Source of the DNA: Streptomyces europaeiscabiei | GTDB taxonomy: Bacteria; Actinomycetota; Actinomycetes; Streptomycetales; Streptomycetaceae | NCBI RefSeq assembly: GCF_036346855.1 | Contig: NZ_CP107841.1 | Location: 2,232,001 to 2,296,000 of the forward strand | Reading direction: 5' to 3' | Length of the DNA stretch: 64,000 nt | In this document: one piece after another, positions 9,298-18,090 of the stretch | Layout: every line of letters starts with the position of its first letter | Position numbering within the stretch: position 1 is the first letter of the stretch | Notes under the pieces: model-generated | Databases searched by the model: none | What the model was told of the DNA's origin: nothing | What the model saw: only the letters and a program-made list of their open reading frames with translations | Translations under genes and position numbers: made by a program

Positions 9298-9640
9298 TCA
9301 GGCGAGCCTCTTGCGGTAGTGGATCCGGTCGCATGGACCGTCCACCCGGCGCTCCACGACCTCGTACCCGAATTTCGGGTGGATCTCCTGGTTCTCCCAC
9401 ATCAACGTGTTCGTGCAGAGCCTGACCTCGGCAGGCCGAGGGCACGCGCGCGCGGGTGTCGACGAATTCCAGCAGCCGCCGCCCGACGCCCCGACCGTGG
9501 GCGTCGGGACGGACGGCGATGCTGTCGAGGAAGAGATGCTCCTCGTACGCCTCGACGACCACCGGTCCGATCACCGGGTCCCCGGTGACGAAGACCCGTC
9601 CCGCGGCGACGTTCGCCGCGTGGTCCGCCGTCGAATTAGC
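9298..9640 (-). pseudogene. GNAT acetyltransferase fragment with frameshifts
   Basis: The minus strand encodes GNAT pieces in more than one frame. These are ANVAAGRVFVTGDP, then LDSIAVRPDAHGRGVGRRLLEFVDTRA (the acetyl-CoA loop), and in a shifted frame LCTNTLMWENQEIHPKFGYEVVERRVDGP and RIHYRKRLA before the TGA at 9298-9300. Two small indels between about 9425 and 9465 break the frame, and the N-terminal half is missing beyond about 9640. It is a decayed gene. Confidence 0.7.
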
Positions 9641-10069
9641 TCGATCGTGTGATGGTCGGCTTCCGGGCTTGCAGTGTCCTGGGCCGTTCGGGTCGGCGTG
9701 ATCGTGCGATCCGGGACGCGGGGTACGGCGTCAGCGTGCGGGGCCACTGTTTCACTCGAGGATGGTTCAGGGCTTCCCCGTCGCCTCTGGCTGTGCCTGT
9801 TCGGCCAGGTCGCGCAGGGCCGTGTCCGTCAGCGGCTCCGGCCGCGGGGGTCTCCCGGGCCCGGACCACGTACAGGATGCGTGTCGCCACCCGGGGTCGA
9901 GTACGCCGGGGACCAGCTCGCCCAGGACCGTTCGGGGCGCGCGGCCGAACTGACTCACCCCCCGCTCGGTCCACAGGAACGGTGGTGGGCCAAGTCCGTC
10001 ACGGCCCGCACGGCGGCCACGTCGGCGGTGCCGTCCGCCCTGATGACGGCCTGCTCGCCCGGGCCTCCG
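9641..10069. other. 429 bp without a recognisable gene
   Basis: Several short frames exist on both strands, but none has a ribosome-binding site, a domain or a clean codon pattern. The region joins the broken GNAT gene to the 3' end of the dienelactone-hydrolase-like gene and is probably decayed coding DNA. Confidence 0.4.
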
Positions 10070-10840
10070 TCATGACCGGGGCCGGGACAGGTTGCGGTCC
10101 AGCAGGTCCAGCAGCGCGGTCCAGTGGCGTGCCGTCGCCCCGGCGTCGTAGGCGGCGGTGTCGGCCTGGGTGTAGCCGTGCGAGGCGCCCGGGTAGACCT
10201 CGGTGCGGTGGCGGACGCCCGCCTCGGTGAGCGTCTTGTCGAGCAGGTCGATCTGCTCCGCCGGCAGGGACGGGTCCTCGTCGGCGTGGCCGAGGTACAC
10301 CTCGCCGGTGATCCGGGCCACCGCCAGGTGCGGGCTGTCCGGGGCGTCGGTCGCCAGGCGCCCGCCGTGGAAGCCGGCCGCGGCGGCCACCCGCTCCGGG
10401 AAGGCACCGGCGGTGTGCAGGGCCAGCCGGGCGCCCATGCAGTACCCGGTGATCCCGACGGGCCCGGCGGCGACCCGCGGGCTGTCGGCCAGCCATTCCA
10501 GGTAGGCCGCCGCGTCCCGCAGCGCCAGTTCCGGCGTCAGCGTCAGCATGACCGGCAGGATCTGGTCCCATATCTCCGGACGTGCGACCGGGTCGATGAA
10601 CTCGGGCAGGTCGAACACCGGGGTCCGCCCCGACCGGTGGAAAAGGTTGGGCACGAGGACCGTGTATCCGGCACCGGCCAGCCGGTCGGCCATCGCCCTC
10701 AGATGCGGTCGCAGCCCGAACGCGTCCATGTAGAACAGGACCGCCGGATGCGCGGCGTCGTCGTCGGGGTGGACGAGGTAGGCGTCGGCGGTGCCGTCCT
10801 GGGTGGCGATGTCCACGGTGGTTCCGCGTACTGCGGTCAT
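10070..10840 (-). CDS. dienelactone hydrolase family protein
   Basis: This 256-residue alpha/beta hydrolase has the DLH signature GYCMGARLALHTA with the nucleophilic Cys in the G-x-C-x-G turn. It also has the acid in GHADEDPSLP and the base in GASHGYTQ. The N-terminal DAYLVHPDDDAAHPAVLFYMDAFGL is typical of bacterial DLH-like enzymes that act on activated esters or lactones. The natural substrate is unknown. It is not clustered with aromatic genes. Confidence 0.88.
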   Translation of the reverse strand: MTAVRGTTVDIATQDGTADAYLVHPDDDAAHPAVLFYMDAFGLRPHLRAMADRLAGAGYTVLVPNLFHRSGRTPVFDLPEFIDPVARPEIWDQILPVMLTLTPELALRDAAAYLEWLADSPRVAAGPVGITGYCMGARLALHTAGAFPERVAAAAGFHGGRLATDAPDSPHLAVARITGEVYLGHADEDPSLPAEQIDLLDKTLTEAGVRHRTEVYPGASHGYTQADTAAYDAGATARHWTALLDLLDRNLSRPRS

Positions 10841-11122
10841 GGGCGCTCCTCATTCTTCTCTGCGACTGGTCCTCGACCTGTCGTCAACTGACGCGAGCGA
10901 CCGCATTGTTCCGCGTCCGAGTAAGAAACGGATCACCGGCCGGGGCGGGAACCCCCGTTCCTGTGCCCTCGGTTAGCCCCTCCTTAACTCCACCATAAGG
11001 ATCTCCCGCGCCCACCCCCAGCAGGCGATTTCACGGTTTCTTGGGGCTAGCTTGCTGATCGCCCCAGGCGCCCGGGACCGACCCCCGGAGCCGTCCAGGA
11101 CCGTTTCGAGGAGTGCCCCGCC

Positions 11123-12175
11123 ATGCCCGCTGCCCGTCGCAAGGCCGCCGCGTTCGCCACCGCCGGTGTCGTCGGTGCCGCCCCCCTCGCCCTGACCGCG
11201 TTCGCCGCCGGGCCGGCCGTGGCGCACGGTTCGATGGGCGACCCGGTGAGCCGGGTTGCGCAGTGCTACGCGGAGGGCCCCGAGAACCCGAGGTCGGCGG
11301 CCTGCGCGGCGGCGGTCACGGCCGGCGGCACCCAGGCGCTCTACGACTGGAACGGCGTGCGGATCGGCGACGCGGCCGGCCGCCACCGGGAACTGATCCC
11401 GGACGGCAAGCTGTGCAGCGCGGGCGACGAGGCGTTCGAGGGCCTCGATCCGGCCCGCACCGACTGGCCCGCGACGAGCGTGCGCGCCGGCTCGTCCACC
11501 TTCAGGTACCGGGTGACGGCCCCGCACAAGGGCACCTTCACGGTGTACGTCACCAAGGCCGGCTACGACCCGTCGCAGCCGCTCGCCTGGGACGACCTCG
11601 ACCTCGCGAACCCGGTCGCGACGGCCACCGACCCGGCCGCGTCGGGCGGCTTCTACACGTTCTCCGGCACCCTCCCGCAGCGCTCCGGCACGCACCTGTT
11701 GTACGCGGTCTGGCAGCGCTCGGACAGCCCGGAGGCGTTCTACTCCTGCTCGGACGTCACCTTCGGCGGCACGTCGGCCCCGCCGAACGCGTCCGCCCCC
11801 TCCGAGGACCAGATCGAGGACGGCACCGACGAGTCGACCGTCGAGCACGGCGGCCATGGTGACGACGACGCGAGCACGACGACGGACCCGGCACCGAAGG
11901 CATCGGCCAGGGAGACGGCGAAGGGGGCCGCGAGGAGCGCCTCCGACGACGCGTCGCCGACCGCGAGATCGACGAGCGACGGATCGGCCGCGGGGGCCGT
12001 CCCCGTCGGCCTCGCGGAGCCCGCCGGGGGCAAGGACGGCCTCGCCGACACCGGTGGCGAGGGCATGACCCCGTACGTGGCCCTCGGCGGCGCGGCCGTG
12101 CTGGCCCTCGGCTCCTCCCTCCTCTTCGCCGCGGCCCGACGCCGCGCGACGACCGGCGACCGGCACGGCCGCTGA
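11123..12175 (+). CDS. secreted AA10 lytic polysaccharide monooxygenase with LAXTG sortase tail
   Basis: This 350-residue protein has a signal peptide ending AVA, so the mature chain begins with His35 (HGSMGDPVSR), the first ligand of the copper histidine brace. The second ligand is His135 in TAPHKGTF. The conserved YDWNGVR, IPDGKLCSAG and VYVTKAGYDPSQPL segments support AA10. The catalytic domain ends near residue 218. A Ser/Thr/Asp-rich linker leads to LADTG (307-311), a hydrophobic helix and an Arg-rich tail, which is a class E sortase signal. The enzyme should therefore sit on the cell wall and oxidise chitin or cellulose there. It has no carbohydrate-binding module. A GAGGAG motif precedes the ATG. 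Confidence 0.9.
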   Translation: MPAARRKAAAFATAGVVGAAPLALTAFAAGPAVAHGSMGDPVSRVAQCYAEGPENPRSAACAAAVTAGGTQALYDWNGVRIGDAAGRHRELIPDGKLCSAGDEAFEGLDPARTDWPATSVRAGSSTFRYRVTAPHKGTFTVYVTKAGYDPSQPLAWDDLDLANPVATATDPAASGGFYTFSGTLPQRSGTHLLYAVWQRSDSPEAFYSCSDVTFGGTSAPPNASAPSEDQIEDGTDESTVEHGGHGDDDASTTTDPAPKASARETAKGAARSASDDASPTARSTSDGSAAGAVPVGLAEPAGGKDGLADTGGEGMTPYVALGGAAVLALGSSLLFAAARRRATTGDRHGR

Positions 12176-12181
12176 CGGCTT

Positions 12182-12220
12182 CCGGGGCCTGTCGGGCGGC
12201 TCAGGCCGGACAGGCCCCGG
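12182..12220 (+). terminator. hairpin terminator after the LPMO gene
   Basis: CCGGGGCCTGTC (12182-12193) pairs perfectly with 12209-12220 across a 15-nt loop, 7 bp after the LPMO stop. Confidence 0.75.
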
Positions 12221-12231
12221 CGGCATGTGCC

Positions 12232-12283
12232 GGCACCGCCGGGCGAGCATGCGTACGCACCGCGGGGTGGTCCCGGCGGTGCC
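12232..12283 (-). terminator. hairpin terminator for the convergent lipase gene
   Basis: GGCACCGCCGGG (12232-12243) pairs perfectly with 12272-12283. The 28-nt loop itself contains the palindrome TGCGTACGCA. It lies 13 bp beyond the stop of the lipase on the minus strand. Confidence 0.6.
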
Positions 12284-12295
12284 TACGCACACGTG

Positions 12296-13165
12296 TCAGC
12301 CGACGGCCGAGAGGCAGGTCGTCGGGGTGGCGTGGGCCGGGTCCAGGGCGTTGACGACCTCGTGGAACGCGATGCGGTCGAGGAGCCCGATCACCGCGTG
12401 CTCGGAGAGGTCGAGCGCGCAGAGGTCCTGGATGACGACGTTGCGTACGTTCGGCCCGTCGAGGAACTGGGACCGGTACGGCGTGACCACCTCGTCGTAC
12501 TTGGTGGCGAGGACCGTGTACGTGACGCCGGGGACGGTGTCGCCGCCCGCGTTGAGCTTGGTCATGAAGGCGGATCCGGCCACCTGGTCGGCGAGGGCCG
12601 GGGTCGCGGAGGACAGCAGGTCGCCCGCGCCGGGGAAGTACGCGAGGAGTTCGGTGAGGCCGTTCAGGGTGGTGCCGTGGTTGGAGGGGGCGATGCCGAC
12701 GAGGGCGTTCACCTTCGCGGCTCCGCCGAGGAACTTGAGGTAGTAGCGGGGCATCATGCCGCCCTGCGAGTGGCCGACGAGGTCGGTCTCGGCGGCGCCG
12801 GTCGCGGCGAGCACCCGGTCGACGAAGGCGTCGAGCTGCTCCGCGGACTTGTCGATGGGGCCGAGCCCGTGGAAGAAGGCGACGCCGGGGAGTTGGCCGT
12901 AGTCGAGGGAGTAGACGCAGTAGCCCCGGTTCACGAGGTACGGCGCGAGGCCCAGCCAGTTGTCGACGGAGTTCGCGAGCGTTCCGTGGACGAGGACGAC
13001 GGGGCGGGGGTGGGCGCTGGAGGGTTTGCAGGAGTAGTCGTTCCAGCCACGGCTGGGTGCGGCGGCCGTGTCGGCGGCCTCGGCGGCAGCAGCGGGGACG
13101 ACGGTTGCCGCGGCGGCCAGGCACAGGGCGGCCAACGGTCTGATCAGGCGCTTCCAGGGCAGCAT
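12296..13165 (-). CDS. secreted alpha/beta-fold triacylglycerol lipase
   Basis: This 289-residue protein has an Ala-rich signal peptide, then WNDYSCKPSS and PVVLVHGTLAN (oxyanion loop). The nucleophile elbow is GHSQGG with Ser133. GIAPSNHGTT and YDEVVTPYRSQ follow, and then EHAVIGLLDR with the probable catalytic His. Cysteines at the N- and C-termini fit an extracellular protein. It belongs to the Streptomyces secreted lipases related to the class 2 lipases. It acts on lipids outside the cell. Confidence 0.9.
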   Translation of the reverse strand: MLPWKRLIRPLAALCLAAAATVVPAAAAEAADTAAAPSRGWNDYSCKPSSAHPRPVVLVHGTLANSVDNWLGLAPYLVNRGYCVYSLDYGQLPGVAFFHGLGPIDKSAEQLDAFVDRVLAATGAAETDLVGHSQGGMMPRYYLKFLGGAAKVNALVGIAPSNHGTTLNGLTELLAYFPGAGDLLSSATPALADQVAGSAFMTKLNAGGDTVPGVTYTVLATKYDEVVTPYRSQFLDGPNVRNVVIQDLCALDLSEHAVIGLLDRIAFHEVVNALDPAHATPTTCLSAVG

Positions 13166-13338
13166 CGGGTGATCTCCTTGCGGCTCAAGGGACGTGCGAC
13201 GACGTTCGCCCTGTGATCCGGATCACGAGGATGCTGTTCTAACCCGCCAAGTTACGGGCGAGTAGTAAAAGTGGGAAGTTACGCGTCAGTAAAAACTTCA
13301 AGTGATGGTCGTGGACGCTGACACGTGACGTCGAACCG

Positions 13339-13597
13339 TCACCAGGCGGGCCTGACGGGGCCGCGGGGCGCGATGCCCGCCGGCCGATCACGCAGCACCC
13401 GCATGTCACCCTCCCCGCCGAACGGCTCGGCCCAGCCCGCGACGACCTCGGCCGCCACCTCTTGCGCCGCCCGGGTACAGACCCACCCCCACTCGGCCGG
13501 CACGACCAGACGGGCCGGGGCGTCACCGGGACGCGGCCGGCGCCCGACATACCCCTTGCGCACGAGCTCGTCGACGAGCCGACCGGCGGCCTGCCGT
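13339..13597 (-). pseudogene. 3' fragment of a MarR-family regulator gene
   Basis: The minus-strand frame ending at 13339 encodes the second half of a MarR protein: QAAGRLVDELVRKGYVGRRP, RPGDAPARLVVPAEWGW and EVVAGWAEPFGGEGDM. The recognition helix end and wing are present, but everything upstream of Gln-Ala-Ala is replaced by an unrelated sequence, namely the internal dnaE2 piece on the other strand. There is no start codon in the family context. Confidence 0.65.
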
Positions 13598-13740
13598 GGG
13601 AAGCGCTGCGCGCGTACGGCGGCCCCGGTCCGACCGTGCCGCTCGGACCGCTCTCGGAGCCGGCCCGGGCCCTGGCGGTGGGCAGGGAGGACGTCGCGAT
13701 GAAGCTGCTGGCGCCCTGGAAGGAGATCTTCGGGAGGGAG
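13591..13740 (+). pseudogene. 150-bp internal fragment of dnaE2
   Basis: The + strand encodes LPWEALRAYGGPGP, LGPLSEPARALAVGREDVAM and KLLAPWKEIFGRE. It aligns without gaps to 18481-18630 inside the intact dnaE2 (residues about 131-180), with roughly 18 mismatches in 150 bases by eye. Neither end is a gene boundary. It joins the marR fragment on the left and the tnsA-like fragment on the right. Confidence 0.85.
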
Positions 13741-14006
13741 TGCTGATCGAGACCGGGAGCCTTGCACCCCGGCCCTGGCCGACGACGGGCGGCGATGTCT
13801 TCGAGACTTCGGTGCCGTGGCGTACGTTCCGCTGGCGGCAGGGCCGGCAACACTGCTCGGGCACGTACTGGTCCTCCACGATGCGCGAACATGCCGTATA
13901 CGAGTCACGGCTTGAGCTGACGCGCCTGCTCTACGGCGACTTCGACCAGGACGTTACGACGGTCTTCGCCCAGCCGTTCCTGCGCGAGCGTGCGCGTCAC
14001 CCGTAG
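13739..14006 (+). pseudogene. N-terminal remnant of a TnsA-like transposase endonuclease subunit
   Basis: The frame encodes VPWRTFRWRQGRQHCSGTYW, then SSTMREHAVYESRLELTRLL, YGDFDQDVTTVFAQPFL and an early stop. This matches the start of the TnsA-like heteromeric transposase endonucleases found in actinobacterial Tn7-like elements, where YES and LEL lie around the first catalytic Glu. Everything after AQPFL, including the Asp and Lys of the nuclease core, is missing. No TnsB or TnsC is present nearby. Confidence 0.65.
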
Positions 14007-14797
14007 AGGTTCGAGGCGACGGTCAGGAAGACGAGGAGGTTCGGCACGGTCTCGACCTTGGCGAGCGCCCAGGCCTTGGGCTGTCCGTGCTGCCGGACGG
14101 CCACGAAGCCCCCGCCGACATCGATCGTCGCGACGGCCGACCAGGGCAGGACCCCTTCGCGTTCGGTGGAGATACCGGTGGCGTCCACGCTGAACGGGCC
14201 GTGGCTCACCTGGTGCCCCTCACGGACCGCCTCCCACACCTTCTGGGCCTGGGCGCGGGCGATGGCCTCGGAGATCAGGGGCAGCCAGGTCCCGAAGTCG
14301 GCGAAGCGGGACGAGATCTCCGCTCTGGTGCCGTTGGGCGCTACCAGGGTGGAGGTGTGCGTGGTGTTGAAAGGGGTCTTCGTGCCCTTGTAGATGATCA
14401 CTTCCTGGACGGTTTCCTGGTAATGGACCGCCTGGTCCCAGCGAACCGCGAACAACCGGCCGGCGCCCCTGTCCACGAGCAGACCCCTCTCGAAGAGGTG
14501 CAGGCGTTGACTGCCGAGTTTCTTGCGGAAGTTGGGGCTGTTGAGCAGGGCACCGATGCTCAACGCGGAGAAGAGCAGGGGGTACGCCCCCACCCACCAG
14601 CTCGCGTAGACCCACAACAGGATGCCTCCGGTCGCCAGGCCGGCGATGCCGGTCAGGGAAGCGACGATGAACAGTCCCCGGTACTTCTCCTGCACGTTGA
14701 CCTCCTTCCTCGGCAGGAAGGTGTGTTCGAGTCGGCCGAAGCCTCTGCGGGAAGCCAGTTGGGCGACTTCAGGGGGCAGGGAACCAGGCACGCTCAT
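13997..14797 (-). CDS. DUF6585-like membrane-associated protein
   Basis: The protein is 266 residues from the ATG at 14797 (MSVPGSLPPEV), which has a GAGG ribosome-binding site. After about 35 polar residues there are two adjacent hydrophobic segments (LFIVASLTGIAGLATGGILL and a second). A PH-like region follows: LHLFERGLLVDR, LFAVRWDQAV and ISSRFADFGTW. The C-terminal half has GVLPWSAVATIDV and VPNLLVFLTVA. This layout resembles DUF6585 proteins of Streptomyces, whose role is unknown. The 3' end overlaps the tnsA remnant by 10 bp on the other strand. Confidence 0.7.
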   Translation of the reverse strand: MSVPGSLPPEVAQLASRRGFGRLEHTFLPRKEVNVQEKYRGLFIVASLTGIAGLATGGILLWVYASWWVGAYPLLFSALSIGALLNSPNFRKKLGSQRLHLFERGLLVDRGAGRLFAVRWDQAVHYQETVQEVIIYKGTKTPFNTTHTSTLVAPNGTRAEISSRFADFGTWLPLISEAIARAQAQKVWEAVREGHQVSHGPFSVDATGISTEREGVLPWSAVATIDVGGGFVAVRQHGQPKAWALAKVETVPNLLVFLTVASNLYG

Positions 14798-14843
14798 ACA
14801 GGGGCCTCGGTTTCGTTTCGGAGCGACACTCGTCAAGGCCGCT

Positions 14844-15980
14844 TCAGCTGGTCACGTGTTCAATGAGTCGAGCGAGCAGACGAGTGCGGGGGACCATCCG
14901 GGCGATCTCGACGTACTCGGTGTCCGCGTGCGCGCCACCGCCCACGGCGCCCAGGCCGTCCAGCGTTGGACAGCCCGCCGCCGCGGTGTAGTTGCCGTCC
15001 GAGGCACCGCCGACGGCGATCCCCCGCAGCGGTTCCTGGCCCAGTTCCGCGGCGATTCGGGAGGCGAGGGCGAACAGTTCGGCGGAGGACTCCGGTTCCA
15101 TCGGCGGCCTTCTCCTGCCGCCCAGTACCTCCAGCCGGGCTCCGGGCAGCCGGGCGACGAGCCCCCGCATGAACTCGTCTATCCGGTCCTGCGCCGCCAG
15201 GGTCGGCACGCGCACATCCACCGACACCTTCGCCAGCCCGGGCACTGTGTTGAGAGTGGTGCCGGCCGTCAGGAGGGTGGGCGTGATGGTCGGCGCCCCC
15301 AGGGCGGGCCAGGGGGCTCCGGTGGCGCCCATTGAGCCTGCGAGGTCGGCGACGGCCAGGACCTGGTGAGCGGCCTCGACAGCGGCGTTGACCCCCTTCT
15401 GCGGTTCCGAGCCCGCGTGTGCGGCACGGCCGTGCACGACGACCTCGTACCGCGAAGTGCCCTTGCGGGCGGTCTTGAGCGCGCCTTCCTCGTCCGCGGA
15501 CGCCTCCAGCACCAAGGCGGCCGCGCACCCCCGCACGGATTCCTCGATCAGCTGCCGGGAGGTCGCGGAGCCGACTTCCTCGTCCCCGTTGACCACAACG
15601 CACACTCCCTCCGGTGAGGGCAGGGAGGCCAGCGCGTGGAACATCTGCACCAGGCCCGCCTTCATGTCCAGGACCCCGGGGCCGCGGGCGATCCCGTCGA
15701 CCACCGACCAGGGGTGGTTCTGAAGCGAGCCCATGGACCACACCGTGTCGTGGTGTCCCACCAGCAGGACCCGCGGAGTGCCGAAGCTCCACCGCAGATG
15801 GGTCACACCGTCGATCACGATCACCTCCGGCGCGGCCCCCAACAGCCTGGCCCCCAGGGCGCCGACCACCTCGGCGCTGCGCGCCACCGCCGCGTGGTCC
15901 GCCGAGAAGGACTCGCAGAGCACGAGGTCCTCCAGATCGGCCAGCATCGCCGGCAACGCGAGCGAGGCCCCGCGGGTCAT
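14844..15980 (-). CDS. M20-family metallopeptidase (glutamate carboxypeptidase-like)
   Basis: This 378-residue enzyme starts at ATG 15980. The di-zinc site is visible in order: His and Asp in LLVGHHDTVW, the bridging Asp in GPGVLDMKAGL, Glu-Glu in VNGDEEVGS, an acidic ligand in VLEASADEEGA, and the last His in GGGAHADTEYVE. A dimerisation insert with the typical GRAAHAGSEPQKGVNA follows. Members cleave N-acyl or glutamyl amide bonds in the cytoplasm. It is divergent from the LysR gene, which is the likely regulator. Confidence 0.88.
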   Translation of the reverse strand: MTRGASLALPAMLADLEDLVLCESFSADHAAVARSAEVVGALGARLLGAAPEVIVIDGVTHLRWSFGTPRVLLVGHHDTVWSMGSLQNHPWSVVDGIARGPGVLDMKAGLVQMFHALASLPSPEGVCVVVNGDEEVGSATSRQLIEESVRGCAAALVLEASADEEGALKTARKGTSRYEVVVHGRAAHAGSEPQKGVNAAVEAAHQVLAVADLAGSMGATGAPWPALGAPTITPTLLTAGTTLNTVPGLAKVSVDVRVPTLAAQDRIDEFMRGLVARLPGARLEVLGGRRRPPMEPESSAELFALASRIAAELGQEPLRGIAVGGASDGNYTAAAGCPTLDGLGAVGGGAHADTEYVEIARMVPRTRLLARLIEHVTS

Positions 15981-16051
15981 CGGTCCCGCCCCATCCCAAC
16001 TCCCTTTCGCACCAACACACTTCCCCCTCGGATTTCGCCGGCCATTGGAGA

Positions 16052-16086
16052 GCGGCGGTGCTTGTCCCCCCTCGAAGCACCGCCGC
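16052..16086 (-). promoter_or_regulatory. perfect 12-bp hairpin in the M20 peptidase leader
   Basis: GCGGCGGTGCTT (16052-16063) pairs perfectly with 16075-16086. The 11-nt loop reads CGAGGGGGGAC on the strand of the peptidase mRNA. It lies 72 bp before the peptidase start. The G-run in the loop resembles a Shine-Dalgarno core, so an RNA role is possible; a DNA operator is equally possible. Confidence 0.5.
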
Positions 16087-16132
16087 GTGAACGACGTTAG
16101 GGCGAGGCAAGACATTCCACCAGCGACTGGAT

Positions 16133-16163
16133 TGCATAGGATCCATGCATCTGAGGAATGCAT
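16133..16163. promoter_or_regulatory. TGCAT repeat array, candidate LysR operator
   Basis: Three TGCAT elements at 16133, 16146 and 16159 are spaced 13 bp apart. ATGCAT itself is palindromic, so the array reads the same on both strands. It lies 52 bp before the LysR start, in the divergent promoter region shared with the peptidase, where LysR regulators usually bind. Confidence 0.5.
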
Positions 16164-16214
16164 CGGCGCAAGATGGTGAGGGCCGGAGGAGAGGACCTCG
16201 GAGGAGGGAGGAAC

Positions 16215-17099
16215 GTGTTCGAGATCGACGCGCTGCGGCTGCTCGTGGCCGTGGCCGAGACCGGATCGTTCACGAAGGCGGCGGCCAGGCTCAACTACAC
16301 GCAGTCCGCGGTGTCCCGGCGGATCGCCGCGCTGGAACAGCGGGCGGGTGGGCCGCTGTTGGAACGGCTCCCTCGGGGCGTGCGACTGAATCCCGCAGGC
16401 CGTACCCTGCATCGGCACGCCATGGAGGTGCTCGACCGGCTGTCGCGGGCGGAGCGGGAACTGGCCGTGCTGCACGCGGGCCACGGCGGGCTGCTGCACA
16501 TCGGCGCGTTCGCCACCGCCAACATCTCGCTGGTGCCCACCGCCCTGCGGACACTCCAGGAGGCCAGGCCGGATGTCGAGGTCGTCGCGGTCGAGGGCCC
16601 GACCGACACGCTGATGGCGCGCCTCGCGGACGGGGTGCTGGACCTCGCCATCGTCAGCGACTACCCGTCCGGTCTGCCGTCGGCCGACGGTGTCACGACG
16701 ACCGCGTTGTGCGAGGACGAGCTGTTCGTCGCTCTCCCACGGGGGCACCGCCTGGCCGGAGCCGGGACGATCGACCTGCGTGAACTGCGCGACGAAGCCT
16801 GGCTCCAGAACGCGTACGGCGACCGTCCCACGATGCTCGCCGACGCCTTCGCCAGAGCGGCCTTCACCCCCAGGAAGATCATCCGGATCGCGGAGTGGTC
16901 CGGGAAGTTCGGCTACGTGGCCGCCGGGCTGGGGGTGGCGCTGGTCCCCTCGCTGGCGGCCTGGGCGGTCCCCGACGAACTCGTACTGCGCAGCCTCACC
17001 GACCCGGCCCTGCGCCGGACCGTACATGTGGCACTGCCTGCCGCCCCGCTACCGGCGGCACTGAAACTGCGGGATCTGTTGCGCGACGCCGTTGACTGA
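16215..17099 (+). CDS. LysR-family transcriptional regulator
   Basis: The GTG at 16215 is chosen because GGAGGGAGG precedes it directly and it gives the canonical LysR start VFEIDALRLLVAVAETGSFT. The helix-turn-helix AAARLNYTQSAVSRRIAALE is intact. The C-terminal periplasmic-binding-protein-like effector domain (IGAFATANISLVP, GVLDLAIVSDYP, EDELFVALP, VAAGLGVALVPSLAAWAVP) is complete at 294 residues. It probably controls the divergent M20 peptidase. Confidence 0.92.
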   Translation: MFEIDALRLLVAVAETGSFTKAAARLNYTQSAVSRRIAALEQRAGGPLLERLPRGVRLNPAGRTLHRHAMEVLDRLSRAERELAVLHAGHGGLLHIGAFATANISLVPTALRTLQEARPDVEVVAVEGPTDTLMARLADGVLDLAIVSDYPSGLPSADGVTTTALCEDELFVALPRGHRLAGAGTIDLRELRDEAWLQNAYGDRPTMLADAFARAAFTPRKIIRIAEWSGKFGYVAAGLGVALVPSLAAWAVPDELVLRSLTDPALRRTVHVALPAAPLPAALKLRDLLRDAVD

Positions 17100-18090
17100 G
17101 CCGTTCTCCGGAGCGACCAGCCGGTATGCAAGGTGATGTGGGTACAAGGCATCGAGTGCGCCGGCCTGCGCCCAAGGCACCTCCTGAGACCTCACCGACA
17201 GGGACGAGATCGTGAGACAGATGCGGGGTGCCCCTTGGATGAGACAGCCGGAAAGACCCAGGTCGTTACAGAGAGTGGGACATTCTGATTGCTGACCTAC
17301 AGACGTTGCAGGTTCGCATCGCCGACGTCCCCTTCTTATTGCCGTGGCCCTCCTTATTGCCGGTGGCCCTCGTCCGACCCAAGGGACAGCTCAATGAGAC
17401 GAACCCCTGTCCGATAGTTCACTCGCCTTGCCCAGAGTCCCGCACGTCCAGACCGCAGGAGCGCTGCCGACCGGGCGCTGCGTACGGCGACGTGTGACTG
17501 CGCGGGCGCCGGTGATCCCTCTCTGCGGCCGACAGCCCTCTGCCTTGAGGCACACCCGGACCTTTCGGCTGGCCGCGGGTGTGCTGAGACGGACCGGATC
17601 GCGCGTGAGTGTGGACCCGGTCCTGCGGCTTTGTTCCCAGTACTCGACCGGTTGGCGGCGCCCTTCCTCTCCTTGAGCGTGGTCCTTGCCTCGGGAGATC
17701 CGAGCTGGGAGCTGCGCCGAAAGGCGATCGGTGTCAGCGGGCGGTCGATCGATCTGACGCCGATGCGAGTCCAGAGACCTGAGCGACCGACCTGAGACTC
17801 GACCCTTTGCGGAACACGTCATGCGTACTGCAAGCCGTTGCCGTTCGCCGTGAGTCGCCGAATGAGCGGTGCGGCGAGCGCCATGGTGATGTTTTCCCCC
17901 AACTGCTCTGCCTGGTCGGGGAGGTGACAGGAAGCCATCTGCTTCGGGTGTCGCTCACCTCGCCAAAGAATCGCAGATATGTTCGAATCAAGTCGCTGAC
18001 CGGGGCTGATGGGGTTAGAGTAATCGAACGAGCGTACGATGAGCATATCGGGCGTATGGCCGAAAAGGGGTGGAGTGATGGAGGTGCGGC
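17100..18090. other. 991-bp intergenic region upstream of dnaE2
   Basis: No gene is supported here. Short frames on both strands lack ribosome-binding sites and the local GC-third-position bias, and the last 250 bp are noticeably less GC-rich. A short tandem repeat built on CTTATTGCCG-TGGCCCTC occurs at about 17333-17372. The only functional element recognised is the SOS-box-like site at 18024-18039. Confidence 0.5.
18024..18039 (+). promoter_or_regulatory. LexA/SOS-box-like operator of dnaE2
   Basis: TCGAACGAGCGTACGA matches the actinobacterial SOS box CGAAC-N4-GTTCG at nine of its ten fixed positions (GTACG in place of GTTCG). It ends 51 bp before the dnaE2 start. dnaE2 orthologues in actinobacteria are known LexA-regulated, damage-inducible genes. 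Confidence 0.7.

Noticed and set aside
13596..14006. Single 136-residue plus-strand ORF as an intact gene
   Set aside because: Its first third is an out-of-frame reading of the dnaE2 fragment and only the last part is TnsA-like, so it is a chance fusion of remnants.
17819..18046. 75-residue minus-strand ORF upstream of dnaE2
   Set aside because: It overlaps the SOS-box region, has no ribosome-binding site and no family resemblance.
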